Shown: positions 54,224 to 64,000 of the stretch, one piece after another
Position numbering within the stretch: position 1 is the stretch's first letter
How the letters are laid out: each line of letters opens with the position of its first letter
Assembly: GCA_033220425.1 (NCBI GenBank)
Contig: CM065652.1
Location: 3,782,001 to 3,846,000, forward strand
Length of the DNA stretch: 64,000 nt
Direction of reading: 5' to 3'
Source of the DNA: Lepraria neglecta
Taxonomy: Eukaryota > Ascomycota > Lecanoromycetes > Lecanorales > Stereocaulaceae
The notes under the pieces: model-generated
Seen by the model: the letters and a program-made list of their open reading frames with translations, nothing else
Database searches by the model: none
Told to the model about the DNA's origin: nothing
Made by a program: the position numbers and the translations under genes

Positions 54224-55748
54224 GTTCAGTGTGCTTGGAGAAAACCGTCAATGATGCTAATTGAAACGACATAAAGAAGCCTGGTCGGTACGGATAAAGT
54301 ACTCTTTGAGTGCTTACACGAATAACGTTTCGTAGGAATCGTAGGAACAATAAAGATACTCTGCATTGCGCACTCATTACGTTTGTCACCCTCACCATTG
54401 GCGCCTTCGGCCTATTTAGCTGCATGCAACATAACCCACACGTACTTTCTTGGCACCAACCCCCGCAGTGCACAAGCAGGTAAAGACAAGCCCATGCAAC
54501 GTTTTAGGAATCAGAAGTCCAATATGAGCCAATCATCGCACGCCAAGTATGTCCGCCAGATCCAGAATCCGCAATGAATCTGCACGACAGCATCCTTTGG
54601 GATGATCTGCAGGAAACCTGCATCTGGTGCATGAAATATGAGGCGCAGCCAAATTCAGCTGCGCTGCAACTAGAAAGAAGATAGACGAAAATTTATGGTG
54701 CGCATGTATATCGACTTTCCACGAGCGTATCAGATGAGGTTGATGGATTCTAAGTCAAAAGAGGAAGGTGGATGGTGGTTGGTTCGGATAAAGATGCCGA
54801 GTCCTGGAATATCGCATGCAGAACTCTTAGCCTGGGCGCGAGCTACATTTCTATTATTCTATGTGCCTAGATGCAGGCAGAACCATATAAAGAATCGTTA
54901 AGGATCATGAAAGTGTATCCTGAGGAGCCTCGATTCTTACACATGCGGATACAAACGAGGCATGTCACAGTCCCAAACTAAGAGGATCCAGGCTTGTGAT
55001 TAGGGCTGGTCTTGAGCGGCACATTTAGCATCATTCCTGGCTGGAAACTTGCAAAATACCTCCCGTCTCGACACTCGGACTCTGATACATATTTGCTCAG
55101 GACTTTCGTCAGACAAAGATGGCAAAACCTCAAGCGGGGAAAACGGCGGCGGATCGTCCCGGATATTAACCAATGCTGATTGGCTGGCGCAGGCCTGTGG
55201 ACAAGAATATCCCATCATCTTTACTGCCATCTCCAATTGAGCCTGCAATACTAAGAAAATCGATGTGAGTTCCATTGTGTATCTTCTTTAATGTTCCGAA
55301 CATCGAGTCCTCTATCATCCGAAATCGCTGTAAGTGCAACTCCCATAGAGGAGCCAAAGGGCTCCCCTCACACACACTCGTCAGGGTCGTCATATCAACA
55401 GAGTGGTATAATCATCACTTTCGACCAAAGAGAGCGGCGTCCCATTCTTCTTCACCTGCCAAATGGTGATAACGTGGTCCGAGGCAGGATTCAGAGAATA
55501 TGGGCACAGCCACGTAGCTGAAATTAAGCGCCTTGGCAGCGCGTTTCAGACCTCACCCAAAGCGGATTTCTGCCTACGCATAACCTCCGATTAACTTCTA
55601 TATCAATCTGTGGGTTGCGAATATTCTTCGTCCAGTTCATAAGTTTGGCCTGTTGAGTTTTTGGATCGTCAAGACTTCCACGCGATAGCAGTGCAGATCT
55701 CCCTTGATAAATATCAGCTCGAGGGGTAGCGGGAATAGTTTCTCAAAA
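54224..55748. other. Intergenic, no supported gene
   Basis: About 1.5 kb. A 91-aa minus frame at 55275-55000 (MELTSIFLVLQAQLEMAVKM, with several Cys) is possible but unsupported. The right end is the promoter of the secreted protein gene. Confidence 0.4.
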
Positions 55749-56576
55749 ATGCGCTACTCCCTGTTTCTATCATTGATTCTATCCTCTGCTCTACTAGTTC
55801 ATGCGGCGTTTCCTATTCCAAAGGCTCCTGACGCGCCAGATGTCGCGCCTGAGCCAGTCGTCCCCGAGACTCCGAGTGATCCCGCCTCTGATCCAACTCC
55901 TGAAAGCGGTCCCAAGCCTGAAGGCACATCACCCAATGAGCCAAACCCAATCGGCCCTCCAGCAACTGTTCCCGACGAACATCCAGGCGAAGACCCAGAA
56001 AGCGAGGCAAGCGACGTTGGCGAGCATCTCTCCGAAATTCTAGATGCAATCTCATCCTTAGTATCTCTGGCAGTCGGCGGTACAACAGCAGCAGGAACAA
56101 CCATCACTTCGGCTCCGTCGATACCTACGGCAGCATATCCCTGCTCAAGCGCAGAGGTCATCTACAACTCATGCTCGTTACAATTTCCAGGTTTCGATGT
56201 CTCGCCACAGAGCGCGCAAGCGAGATGTCTTTGTTACGCAGGCCAGGGTAATTATGCCACTGCCTGGGCTCCATCAATTTTCGATGGATACATCGGCAGC
56301 TGTAACAATTATATTCAAGCGCAGACGCAGCTCTCGACTTTGCAGGGTGTTGGGGGCGATTTGGGACTATGTTCGAGTGCTGGGCAGGTCGTAGCGGCGC
56401 TTTCGACGACAGGTGCTCTGGCTTCGGCGAGTACTAGGACAGGGTCATCATCAATTCCGGCAGCTATTAGTGCACCGAGTGTGCAGCCACCTACCATGGG
56501 AATGGCAAGCCAGTGTGGAATCAAGTGGTCGGTGAATTTGCTGGTGGGGATTATATGTGGCGTTCTTGCGTTATAA
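55749..56576 (+). CDS. Secreted, GPI-anchor-type cell-surface protein
   Basis: Single exon, 275 aa. The start at 55749 puts a signal peptide first (MRYSLFLSLILSSALLVHAA); an in-frame ATG 45 bp upstream would not. A 70-residue Pro/Glu/Asp-rich spacer follows (PEPVVPETPSDPASDPTPES), then a Thr/Ala-rich helix. The Cys-containing domain reads YPCSSAEVIYNSC, ARCLCYAGQ, GSCNNYI and GLCSSAG, giving six or so cysteines. A Ser/Thr-rich stretch leads to a C-terminal hydrophobic tail (WSVNLLVGIICGVLAL), as for a GPI anchor. Such proteins sit in the plasma membrane or cell wall; the precise role is unknown. The gene is intact. Confidence 0.8.
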   Translation: MRYSLFLSLILSSALLVHAAFPIPKAPDAPDVAPEPVVPETPSDPASDPTPESGPKPEGTSPNEPNPIGPPATVPDEHPGEDPESEASDVGEHLSEILDAISSLVSLAVGGTTAAGTTITSAPSIPTAAYPCSSAEVIYNSCSLQFPGFDVSPQSAQARCLCYAGQGNYATAWAPSIFDGYIGSCNNYIQAQTQLSTLQGVGGDLGLCSSAGQVVAALSTTGALASASTRTGSSSIPAAISAPSVQPPTMGMASQCGIKWSVNLLVGIICGVLAL

Positions 56577-56845
56577 CAGTGATTCTGCTTTAACATTGTT
56601 GCGCCTACCCTGTTATCTCCCGTTAGCTGTATCCGCTAGCTGTATCACTCGAAAGCCGGTCGTGCCCGAAGTCTGGTGCTCGGTGGGACTCATTCCTGAC
56701 ACATGACCATGTTGTCACATATTGCGCGTATAAATGGATATATAAGGTGTCTTTGCCCCAAGATTCTTCTCAGTCTTTCATTCAAATACACGAAAGAGCC
56801 TCACAATCTCAACATCAATGCAAAATCCACACAAAAACCCACACC

Positions 56846-57485
56846 ATGCATCTTCACCTCGCCCCCTGCGATACCGCGGACGCCGCAACCATCGTCTCTC
56901 TCGAATTTCCAGACAACGATCCCTCGTTACAACTCCAGTTCGGAAAAACTTCGCCTGCCGACATTCGTGCTGACTATGAAGGCCCATATACGTCTCTCAT
57001 CACGACAGCGCAAGCGGGAAACACTCAAGAAGTGTATCTGAAAGTCCTCAGCGATCGCAACGAGATGGTTGCTTTCGCCGAATGGGCGCTACCCGCGACT
57101 GATGGCCTGACGCAGCTAGTCTAAGAGACCCGCTTTATCGAGAGGATGAGTAGAGCGTAAGGGAAAATGCACGAGCGGATGCTAAAGGGGAGGTCCTGCT
57201 ACGGTAAACACTTCTCATGTCCAAGGTGCAAGTCCATACACTAATTCCATGATTCTCATCCCAATAGAGCTTAACGTTCTAGCTACAGAACCGGCCCACC
57301 GACATCAAGGCGCGGGCAGCATGCTTTTTTCATGGGCGTTCGAGCGCGCAGACAAAGAAGGCATTGTCTGCTATCTTCAAACTGAGGCGGACAATGAAGG
57401 CACTATTTCGCTTTATAGGAGGCTAGGGTTTGTGAAGTGGATGAGTGCTCTGCTAGTCTGGGATTGGTTAGTAGCACAGGATTAA
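56846..57485 (+). pseudogene. GNAT N-acetyltransferase, broken by two in-frame TAA
   Basis: The frame starts MHLHLAPCDTADAATIVSLE and contains family-typical sequence (VYLKVLSDRNEMVAFAEWAL). It is stopped by TAA at 57122 and, in the same frame, after ERMSRA near 57160. The frame then continues KMHERMLKGRSCY to a GTAAAC donor at 57202. After a short intron ending in AATAG at 57268 it resumes as ELNVLATEPAHRHQGAGSML, the acetyl-CoA binding motif A of GNAT enzymes (normally RxxGxGxxL). It ends NEGTISLYRRLGFVK and a stop at 57485. Both TAAs could come from CAA by one transition. Intact relatives transfer acetyl groups to small amines or peptides. The rest of the gene is preserved, so the breaks look recent. 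Confidence 0.65.
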
Positions 57486-58291
57486 ATACGCATATTGCTA
57501 TGGTTAGAAAACCTAAGGCTAGTGGGCAGGGAGTCACGAAGGAAGGAGGAGACTGAGCAGAAATTTTGCAATGGTCCCGGATGCGTGCGATAATTGAATA
57601 GTGCAATCAGATCAATCATCTGGCTGTTTAGAAACTCCTCTTCAGGGAACCGGAAGACTAAGATTTAGACTTTTGCGTACACCACGATTGCGGTGTCAGC
57701 GAAGCTGTATGCCCACAGCACGATGCCAGAGAAGTATTCGCTTGCTGATTTCTATGTCAGGCATAACACCAAACAAACACGTATTGGTGGCATGGTCATT
57801 CATCGATTGAAAACCATCAATGACCTCCTTGGCACGGCAAACTGTGCAAGTTGCATAGAACAGCCATCGCCTTACCAGCCTGAGGTTGACCGAGACTACA
57901 TCGTCTTGATAAAAGGTAAAGCCTACAACAGACGCAGGATGACTTCGAACAAACCTCAGAGCACTGTTCCCAGAGCCTATTTAGCACTCTCCGTGTTCCT
58001 TCTTTCCATCGACATGCCCCATCACATCTTGCTGCATTCTCAAATAACTGCTACATTCCCTCTGAGAAGTCCTCAAGGCATTTCAATCTCCATCACCCAT
58101 CTCCGGTCTTATTCCTGAGACAGTCGCGCTGCTAAACTTGCAGGTCACAGAACTGGTGCCTTTTTGGCTGTACTGCGGCTTCAACTTGGCTCAGGATCTA
58201 GAACTTCGCTTCAACCTTTCATTCCCCATTCTGATCCTCCCAAGGCTCTGTCCTACCTCTTTTGCTTCGCTCAGACACCACTTCCAATCCA
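57486..58291. other. Intergenic, upstream of the Argonaute gene
   Basis: A 141-aa plus frame at 57693-58118 lacks any recognisable feature. Otherwise nothing is seen. Confidence 0.4.
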
Positions 58292-61200
58292 ATGGCTTCC
58301 AAATATTCTTCCAACAAAGGCAGCAATGGCTCCTCACCTTCCAGTTCAAAGCCCTCCAGCACCTCTCCCAACGGATCTAGCAAAGTTATTCCCCGTACTC
58401 CTACCGGCCCTTCATCCAAGGTCCCTGGCAAAACTACTACGTCTTCGACTTCGTCGCCTTCTGGAACTTCCTCAAAGGGATCTGATAAAGCTAATCCAAC
58501 TTGCAAACCGACTACCGCGGAAGCTTCTACCAAGGGACCAAGTAGTAAACCAACTCCGTCCCAAAACCCAGCGCTTTCTGGAACTTCTCCCAAAAATTCC
58601 GGTCGAGTTGTCCCGGCTCCCATCCAAGCAAATCCAGCACCGTCTTCCAGCGAAATGAGCAGAACCACTTCTACGTCACCCACCCTAGTGAACTCCGGAC
58701 CTCCCTCTGGAAAATCCAGCGATGGCACACCCAAGAGTTTCGACTCCACGAACGAGCAACATCTGGCTCTGCGTCCATCATATGGAACCAAAGGCACATC
58801 CACAAAGGTTCTCATGAATTATGTCAAGCTCAAGTCCACCATCAATCAGTCGATTTTCATGTACAGCTTTGACTTCACGAATGGTCCAAATGCTGCCAAG
58901 TCGGACAAGGTTCGCCGCCTCGTTGAACTTTCCTGGAGGAGCTGGCTCTCAAAGGCATTGGGCCCATTGCTACCGACTTCAAGAAATCCTTCATGACTGC
59001 GAGAACACTGCCATTCGATAAGGACTTCCAGAAGTTGGATGGAGTGAAGATTGGTCCCGTATACTTCTACAAGGATTCCGACCCCAAGCCAGATAAGACT
59101 ACGAAAGATGAAAGATACGATGTTGACATCAAATTACAAACGCAAGATTTCCGTCTCGGAGCTGTCCCGATATCTTTCGTCAATTCATGGTAGGACTGAA
59201 CCGAAAATGGACAAAGCTTCGCCGACACAAGCTCTCGCCATTTTCACGGGCCTGAGATTCAGCAACCCGCGGCCTAGTATCTTTGCCTTTGCAAATCGTA
59301 CCGACTTTAGTGACTGGGTTGCTGGACCTTATAAGAATCCTTGTTTGGGGTTGGATCCCAAAGGCTTTTACCCCAGTGTACGAACTTCGACGTTGCAGAT
59401 GCTTGTGGACAGTCAGCACGCTGCATCGGCGTTCTACTATCCGGCAGGATCGCTCTCGAAATTGATAGATACGTACGAGAAGTGCTTCAACTTGCAAAGC
59501 TTTCTCTCTGGGCTGAGAGTTTCGTACAGCTATCTCAAGGATAAAGTTACCAAGAAACCGGTCACGAAGTTCAGAAAGGTCAGAGGTATTGCGCCAGGTC
59601 GGCTGAATAGTGAAAAGGTCACTTTCGATATCGATGGGAGGGAGGTCACGGTGGCAGAGCACTTCAAGAGTAAGTCCAATCTGTTCCTAGTCTGTCATTC
59701 CCTACTAATCGACGTTTCAGACCGGGAGATTATCCTCAAAGCACCCAGACTGCAGTTGTTGATCTTGGTCTCAGAGATGAACCCTGCTGGGTTCCACCCG
59801 AGCTGTGCACCGTGCTGCCAAATCAGATGTACGGGCGAAAGCTATCCGGCGATCTGAAGCGCGAGATGGTTAACTTCGCGGCGGGAAATCTGGAGCTGAA
59901 TGATTCAAACGAAATTGCGAAGGCGCTGGATAAGTTGGGCTTATCACGAAAGAATAGCACTTTGGTGAGAGATCTGCCGCCTCTCCTTTTCGTGCAGCTG
60001 ACGTTCTTGAAGGCATCTTTTGGACTGAAGACTAATCCAGGTGGATTGGCAACTAACCCAAATATGCTCACGGTGAATGGGCGTGCGATCGCCGCCCCAA
60101 GATTGGCCTATGCCGAGAACCGGTCAGCAACACCCAACAACGGGGAATGGAGTCTGCTGGGTAAGCAGTTCGAAGACGCGAAGCAAATGCCTCGATGGGC
60201 AATCCTGAGGGCTGGGGTGTCCGAATCCTACGAACCTCCTGTGGCCGAGCTCACACAGTGTTTTCAAGAATGCGGGTTAGATGTGAAGGACCAGCCTGCT
60301 CTAAAGAAATACCATGTCGACCCAAGGAACGAAAAGGTCCTCGAACAGGAGTTGCAATCCATTTCTAAAAGAGAGATAAGCCTCCTGTGGGTTATCTTGC
60401 CCACAGCAAAACGCCGAAGTATACGCTCGTATCAAATCTTTGGCAGACAAGAAAAGTAAGTATCGTGGATCTCTAGTGGATATAATGCTGCTGACTCCTT
60501 CCTAGGCATTCACACAATCTGCTCTGTTGAGAAGAACTTGGAGGAAGTCAAGAAGAACACCGATGAGAAGAAAAAGACGACACTGAAGTTGAGCCAATTC
60601 TGCGCAAACCTTGCCGTGAAAGTCAATCTCAAGTCTGGTGGAGCCAATTGGACGTTGGTGGAGAAGCCCAAACACCTGGGCGGAAAGACCATTGTGGTGG
60701 GCATCGACGTGGCTCATCCGCCTAAGGGGTGTGTTGAGACTGCACCGAGTGTGGCCGCTGTCGTTGCCAGTATCGATGATAAATTCGCACAGTGGCCCGC
60801 CAGCATTCGAACGCAGGCCGCTGCTGGTAAGAAGACAACGGCCTATGATAAGAAGATGCGGGCTTTCGAGAGAAAGAAACAAATCGCAGCCAAGGGCACC
60901 GACTCTCTTTGCAAAGAGTGCCAGGGACCCGAGAAAGGCCCCGGAAAAGTCCCACAGCCCCCAAACAATGATACAGTAGACGACCTTCAAAACATGATCT
61001 TTGAGTGCCTTGAGCTGTGGAAGACCCACAACAAAAACGAGCTTCCTACGAAGGTCCTCATCTATCGCAGCGGCTTACCTTCGGCACACTACACAATAAT
61101 CCCAGGGAAAGAGCTTGGTCTCATCAAGAGCGCATGTAAGGCCATGTATGAGCGCGAGCACCGACCGCAGCCAAAGATCTCCTACATCGTCAACGGCCAC

Positions 61201-61678
61201 CACACCCGCTTCTATCAAACCCAGGACGGAGGCATGAACAACGATTACCATAAGCTGGGCACGGTTGTCGATCGTACTGTGACCTTGGAACGCAGGTGGG
61301 ACTTCTTCCTCGCTGCGCAAGGTGGCAATTTGGGCACTGCTAAGCCGGCTCATTATGCTGTCGTCCAGGACGGGATCAGCATTGGCATTGATGGGAATGA
61401 GGAAATCCTAAGTCTCCATCAGATTCGACGGGCAAAGTGCCAAAACTGGCTTCGGTACTGACTTGTGTGTGACACAGACTCATAATTTCAGCTATCTCGT
61501 TCCACGATCTACCAGGTCTGTGTCGCTCTGTGCGCCGGCATACTATGCCGACCTTGCCTGCACCCGTGTAAAATGTCACCTCTATGAGGCTTGCCATCCC
61601 ACCTCCACCACGCAAACCCGTCAACAATGGAGGATCAACGTGCATGAAGGTCTCAAGAATACTATGTTCTACATCTGA
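58292..61678 (+). pseudogene. Argonaute (PAZ-PIWI) gene with several frame breaks
   Basis: The start MASKYSSNKGSNGSSPSSSK opens a 170-residue Ser/Thr/Pro/Gly-rich tail, followed by Argonaute N-domain sequence. The frame then changes near 58932 and again near 59150. Linker and PAZ-region sequence follow (TQALAIFTGL, YPSVRTSTLQMLVD, RKVRGIAPGRLNSEKVTFDI). An intron at about 59671-59720 joins imperfectly to GDYPQSTQTAVVDLGL. The MID region has VILPTAK, a frame change near 60415, AEVYARIKSLADKK, and an intron ending at 60506. PIWI starts GGKTIVVGIDVAHPP. The slicer tetrad is altered: Asp is kept in GIDVAHPP, but YRDG reads YRSG at about 61063-61074; His in PAHY is kept. The C-terminal block (TRSVSLCAPAYYADLACTRV) follows near 61517. 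Intact Argonautes bind small RNAs in gene silencing. Four or so breaks suggest a dying gene, barring sequence error. Confidence 0.75.
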
Positions 61679-62362
61679 GCTTCGAGCTTGTACAGATCGT
61701 TGGGAGGGTCTGTTGACATGACCAGCATGAAAGCTGCCTTCATCCACTCTTTTTAGCTTCTGATTGTTGGTTTTAGGCATTTCCCGGTCACCTTGCTTTG
61801 GTCGATTCAATAGGTGGTATCATTGTGGATTTCATAGACGAGAGACGGCGCATGGGTTTTGGGTTTGGGCGTACATGGAGATGAATTTGTGACAGCTGCT
61901 TTGACGACGATTTTGCAATGGCTTTCACTCAGCAGGTTGTTTTTTTTTAAGACGTAGACCGATAATTGCGATCGTTTTCGAAATAGACATTCGTTATTGG
62001 AATAGAGCTCTCGCATGCTGAATTTTCCAAGTGAGAGCGGTGATTCGACCATTCTTACCAGGACTTAGAGCGATAAATTGTGAGCCATGTGATAGAATGG
62101 AGCTGTAAATGGTCCTAAATATAGCCCATCACGGTAGATAACTGTGTCAAAGATGAAGGTAATTGAGCACAGTATTCGTCAAACAATAAGTTTATGGAGT
62201 AGCACACTCGCTACTCTAGGGATATATCCGCTCTACAAAACCCATCCAAGGCTCTCGCAAACACCAAACGCCCCCCATGACCGTCTACATCCCATTAAGA
62301 ACGCCAGTTGGTATGCCACTAAAGCACCTGCCTCCGACATTGAGATCCTAAGATCTTGTCCT
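61679..62362. other. Intergenic, no supported gene
   Basis: About 680 bp between convergent 3' ends. No motif noticed. Confidence 0.5.
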
Positions 62363-62578
62363 TCACCAAATCCCCATCTCCTTCTTCTTATCTCTCGCCT
62401 TCTCTGCCCTCTTCTCCGCCGCCTTCCTCATGGCTAATATCTCTGACACACTGCGAGCGGCATGTGTGGTTCCGTCTGGCACTGCTAGGGCATCTGCTGC
62501 TGGTATCGCTGCCGGAGCGGCGAGGATTGTGGTTGTGAGAGTGAGGAGGAGGGTTAAGGCGAGAGTTGGGAAACGCAT
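62363..62578 (-). CDS. Small secreted protein, 71 aa
   Basis: A single-exon minus-strand frame starting at 62578 begins with a clear signal peptide (MRFPTLALTLLLTLTTTILA, then APA). The mature part is about 48 residues: an Ala-rich stretch, a charged helix (ILAMRKAAEKRAEKARDKKK) and EMGIW at the end. It has no cysteines, unlike most effector-type proteins. An upstream in-frame ATG at 62698 would bury the signal peptide, so the shorter form is preferred. The family is not recognised. Secretion is a fair inference; function is unknown. Confidence 0.6.
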   Translation of the reverse strand: MRFPTLALTLLLTLTTTILAAPAAIPAADALAVPDGTTHAARSVSEILAMRKAAEKRAEKARDKKKEMGIW

Positions 62579-63487
62579 TTTGGTGGAGGGAGAGGGGAGA
62601 TTGAGCACCGGGGTGGATTTGTGGTACGAAAGATTGGTAGGGCACTGGTTTTGGTCTCGTGTGGGATATTTTTGGATAGTGTGAAGAAGTGTCGTCAAAG
62701 GATCGTGACCTCGATTTAGTGTATTATCGACAAAGTGTTGGGTGGCTTCGAGAAATTAGAGGATTCGCAGTGCCTTGCGGCTATGTGATATCGCTATATG
62801 CGTAGAAAGATCGGTCCGCCTGCGGATATATGGGACGGTAGTACGAGTATGGGCGTGAGAAGGATTTTGCGGATTTGAGAAGGATGAATATGGCTGTGCA
62901 CTGCAGGTCCCACTTCCTCTGCGGGTGCGGCATGATGGAAGGGGGTACTTATTCATCTTCTATCACACTCTCCACAATCTTCACAGGGCACAGCTGAAAC
63001 CGTAGAAGCGTCCTATCACTCCTTCAGATAAAAGCCGGATACAGAAAAAGGTCAGCGCGACCCTGTTTGCGAAAATGCCCCGATGGAGTGGCACGAGAGG
63101 CATAGCTGTGGGCGCTAACTGGAACCAGTGCCGTTGGCTAGGCTGCATCGGGGATGGTTAAGCACCCGCCGTGCTTTGCGACGTTTCAGATTTTTATAGG
63201 GGTCCAGTCTTCAGGCAAAGTCTGGATGACTGGCGAGGGGCTGAAACGCTGAGGCCAACGGCTAGGGTGGGGTGGATAAATGCTCGACTGTATCATCACG
63301 CTTGGCTTTTTGACGCCGGGGGATACTGCCATGATGTCATTGTTTTCTTCAAGTAACCTTCTAAGGCTAGAGTTGATATATCCATGGTAGTTATCGTCTT
63401 ATGTTATGATATGTTGTACCAATAAGACACTCTGACAATTGTGTATCTTATCAGTAACCCTGTATAAGACACCTATGATTAGAAATT
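62579..63487. other. Intergenic, no supported gene
   Basis: About 900 bp with only short frames. I checked for tRNA-like A and B boxes and saw none. Confidence 0.45.
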
Positions 63488-63869
63488 TCAAGATCGATGG
63501 CTTTTCTGCATACTCCAGATATCAGGCATAACAACCAACACATTCATCAGCCCAACTAGGTACAATGATAGAGTAAAAGCATTCTGCAGCTCACCAGGAT
63601 GCCCACACAGCCAACGCACAGCGAATACTAAAGGCCCAAGCTGCAAAACCGCCAGCGCAACCAAGACTTTCAAGAAAGCCCAACTAGGTACAGCATGCAT
63701 ACCATATCCCACCGCACCAAACCTGTGCTCGAGCTTACCCTCAATCTTCTTGGGTATACGGTCAAATATGTCAGTAACATCTTGAGCGGTGCAGCCTCGC
63801 GGATTGTGAAAATGGTGCATCAGGCTGGTTTCTAGTGTCCTCAAGAATTGGTGCCGCGGATCAACGTAG
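63488..63869 (-). CDS. C-terminal part of a membrane protein (5' part uncertain or off-window)
   Basis: The minus-strand frame carries YYVDPRHQFLRTLETSLMHH, a charged linker (DVTDIFDRIPKKIEGKLEHR), two hydrophobic segments (LKVLVALAVLQLGPLVFAVR and LSLYLVGLMNVLVVMPDIW) and a stop at 63488. Upstream the same frame stays protein-like (GSEDLPDPETNAEY) but meets a TAG near 63871, which may be in an intron or be a break, and the window ends at 64000. This looks like the end of a fungal polytopic membrane protein of unknown function. The start cannot be seen. Confidence 0.5.
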
Positions 63870-64000
63870 TACTATTTATATTCTGCATTGGTCTCTGGGT
63901 CGGGGAGGTCCTCGGAACCGCAAGCAACAGCTCTTCAGTGCGATGGGCGCGCTCAAACTGCGCACCGATCAGCCATCGATCTTTCGCCGAGTGGAGACCG

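Noticed and set aside
55799-56161. Gly/Ser-rich minus-strand frame
   Set aside because: It is a shadow of the Pro/Glu/Asp-rich spacer of the secreted protein on the plus strand.
58219-58815. 198-aa minus-strand frame, Glu/Val/Gly-rich
   Set aside because: It is the antisense shadow of the low-complexity Ser/Pro-rich Argonaute N-terminus.
1-64000. Retroelement, LTR or other virus-like copies
   Set aside because: No reverse transcriptase, integrase, capsid-like or long direct terminal repeat signals were recognised by eye anywhere in the window.

Overview
This window is nuclear DNA of a filamentous ascomycete (Pezizomycotina; I cannot place it more finely). The evidence is spliced genes with short 46-90 bp GT-AG introns and branch-point-like CTAAC boxes, together with fungus-specific families: HeLo-like N-terminal domains, a TPR NLR, DUF7580-like and 2EXR-like proteins, a PTH11-like membrane protein and an intron-containing Tc1/mariner transposase. 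It reads as an accessory, gene-poor region: roughly a dozen intact genes lie among a similar number of decayed ones, with long stretches where I support no gene.

Layout. 0-7 kb: the 3' end of a pseudokinase gene, a secreted nucleoside hydrolase, an unrecognised decayed gene, and an intact phosphate-type MFS transporter. 7.9-10.5 kb: two decayed paralogues of a 2EXR/F-box-like family. 11.3-13.2 kb: a three-exon gene with zinc-finger-like Cys motifs, then a short gene whose upstream region is packed with HMG-box-type motifs. 15.5-17 kb: a secreted Cys-rich protein. 20.4-21.7 kb: a broken membrane-protein gene. 22.7-35.7 kb: a HeLo-rich segment holding an NLR (HeLo-like, NB-ARC, TPR), a divergent cytochrome P450, a broken HeLo-ankyrin gene, a small unknown gene and a HeLo-like/DUF7580-like gene. 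The last is head-to-head with an unrecognised 507-aa gene ending at 37.4 kb. 38.1-43.3 kb: a tandem family of three related proteins sharing an HExxH region. Only one copy keeps the motif, and the terminal coding segment is present three times downstream of the broken copy. 44.4-48.5 kb: a 4.05-kb Tc1/mariner-type transposon with identical 88-bp terminal inverted repeats, a spliced DD34E transposase and a second, convergent 730-aa gene. 48.6-52.2 kb: decayed genes. 52.9-54.2 kb: a PTH11-like receptor-type membrane protein. 55.7-57.5 kb: a GPI-anchored-type secreted protein and a broken GNAT acetyltransferase. 58.3-61.7 kb: an Argonaute gene with several reading-frame breaks and a changed catalytic Asp. 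62.3-64 kb: a 71-aa secreted protein and the 3' end of a membrane-protein gene.

How the parts relate. Three HeLo-like genes, plus the pseudokinase, belong to fungal families linked to non-self recognition and regulated cell death. The decayed Argonaute, the apparently young transposon and the many stops that could be transition-derived suggest a locus where genome defence and gene birth and death are active. That is inference. Exon structures were built by hand from splice signals and reading-frame continuity; no database was searched.
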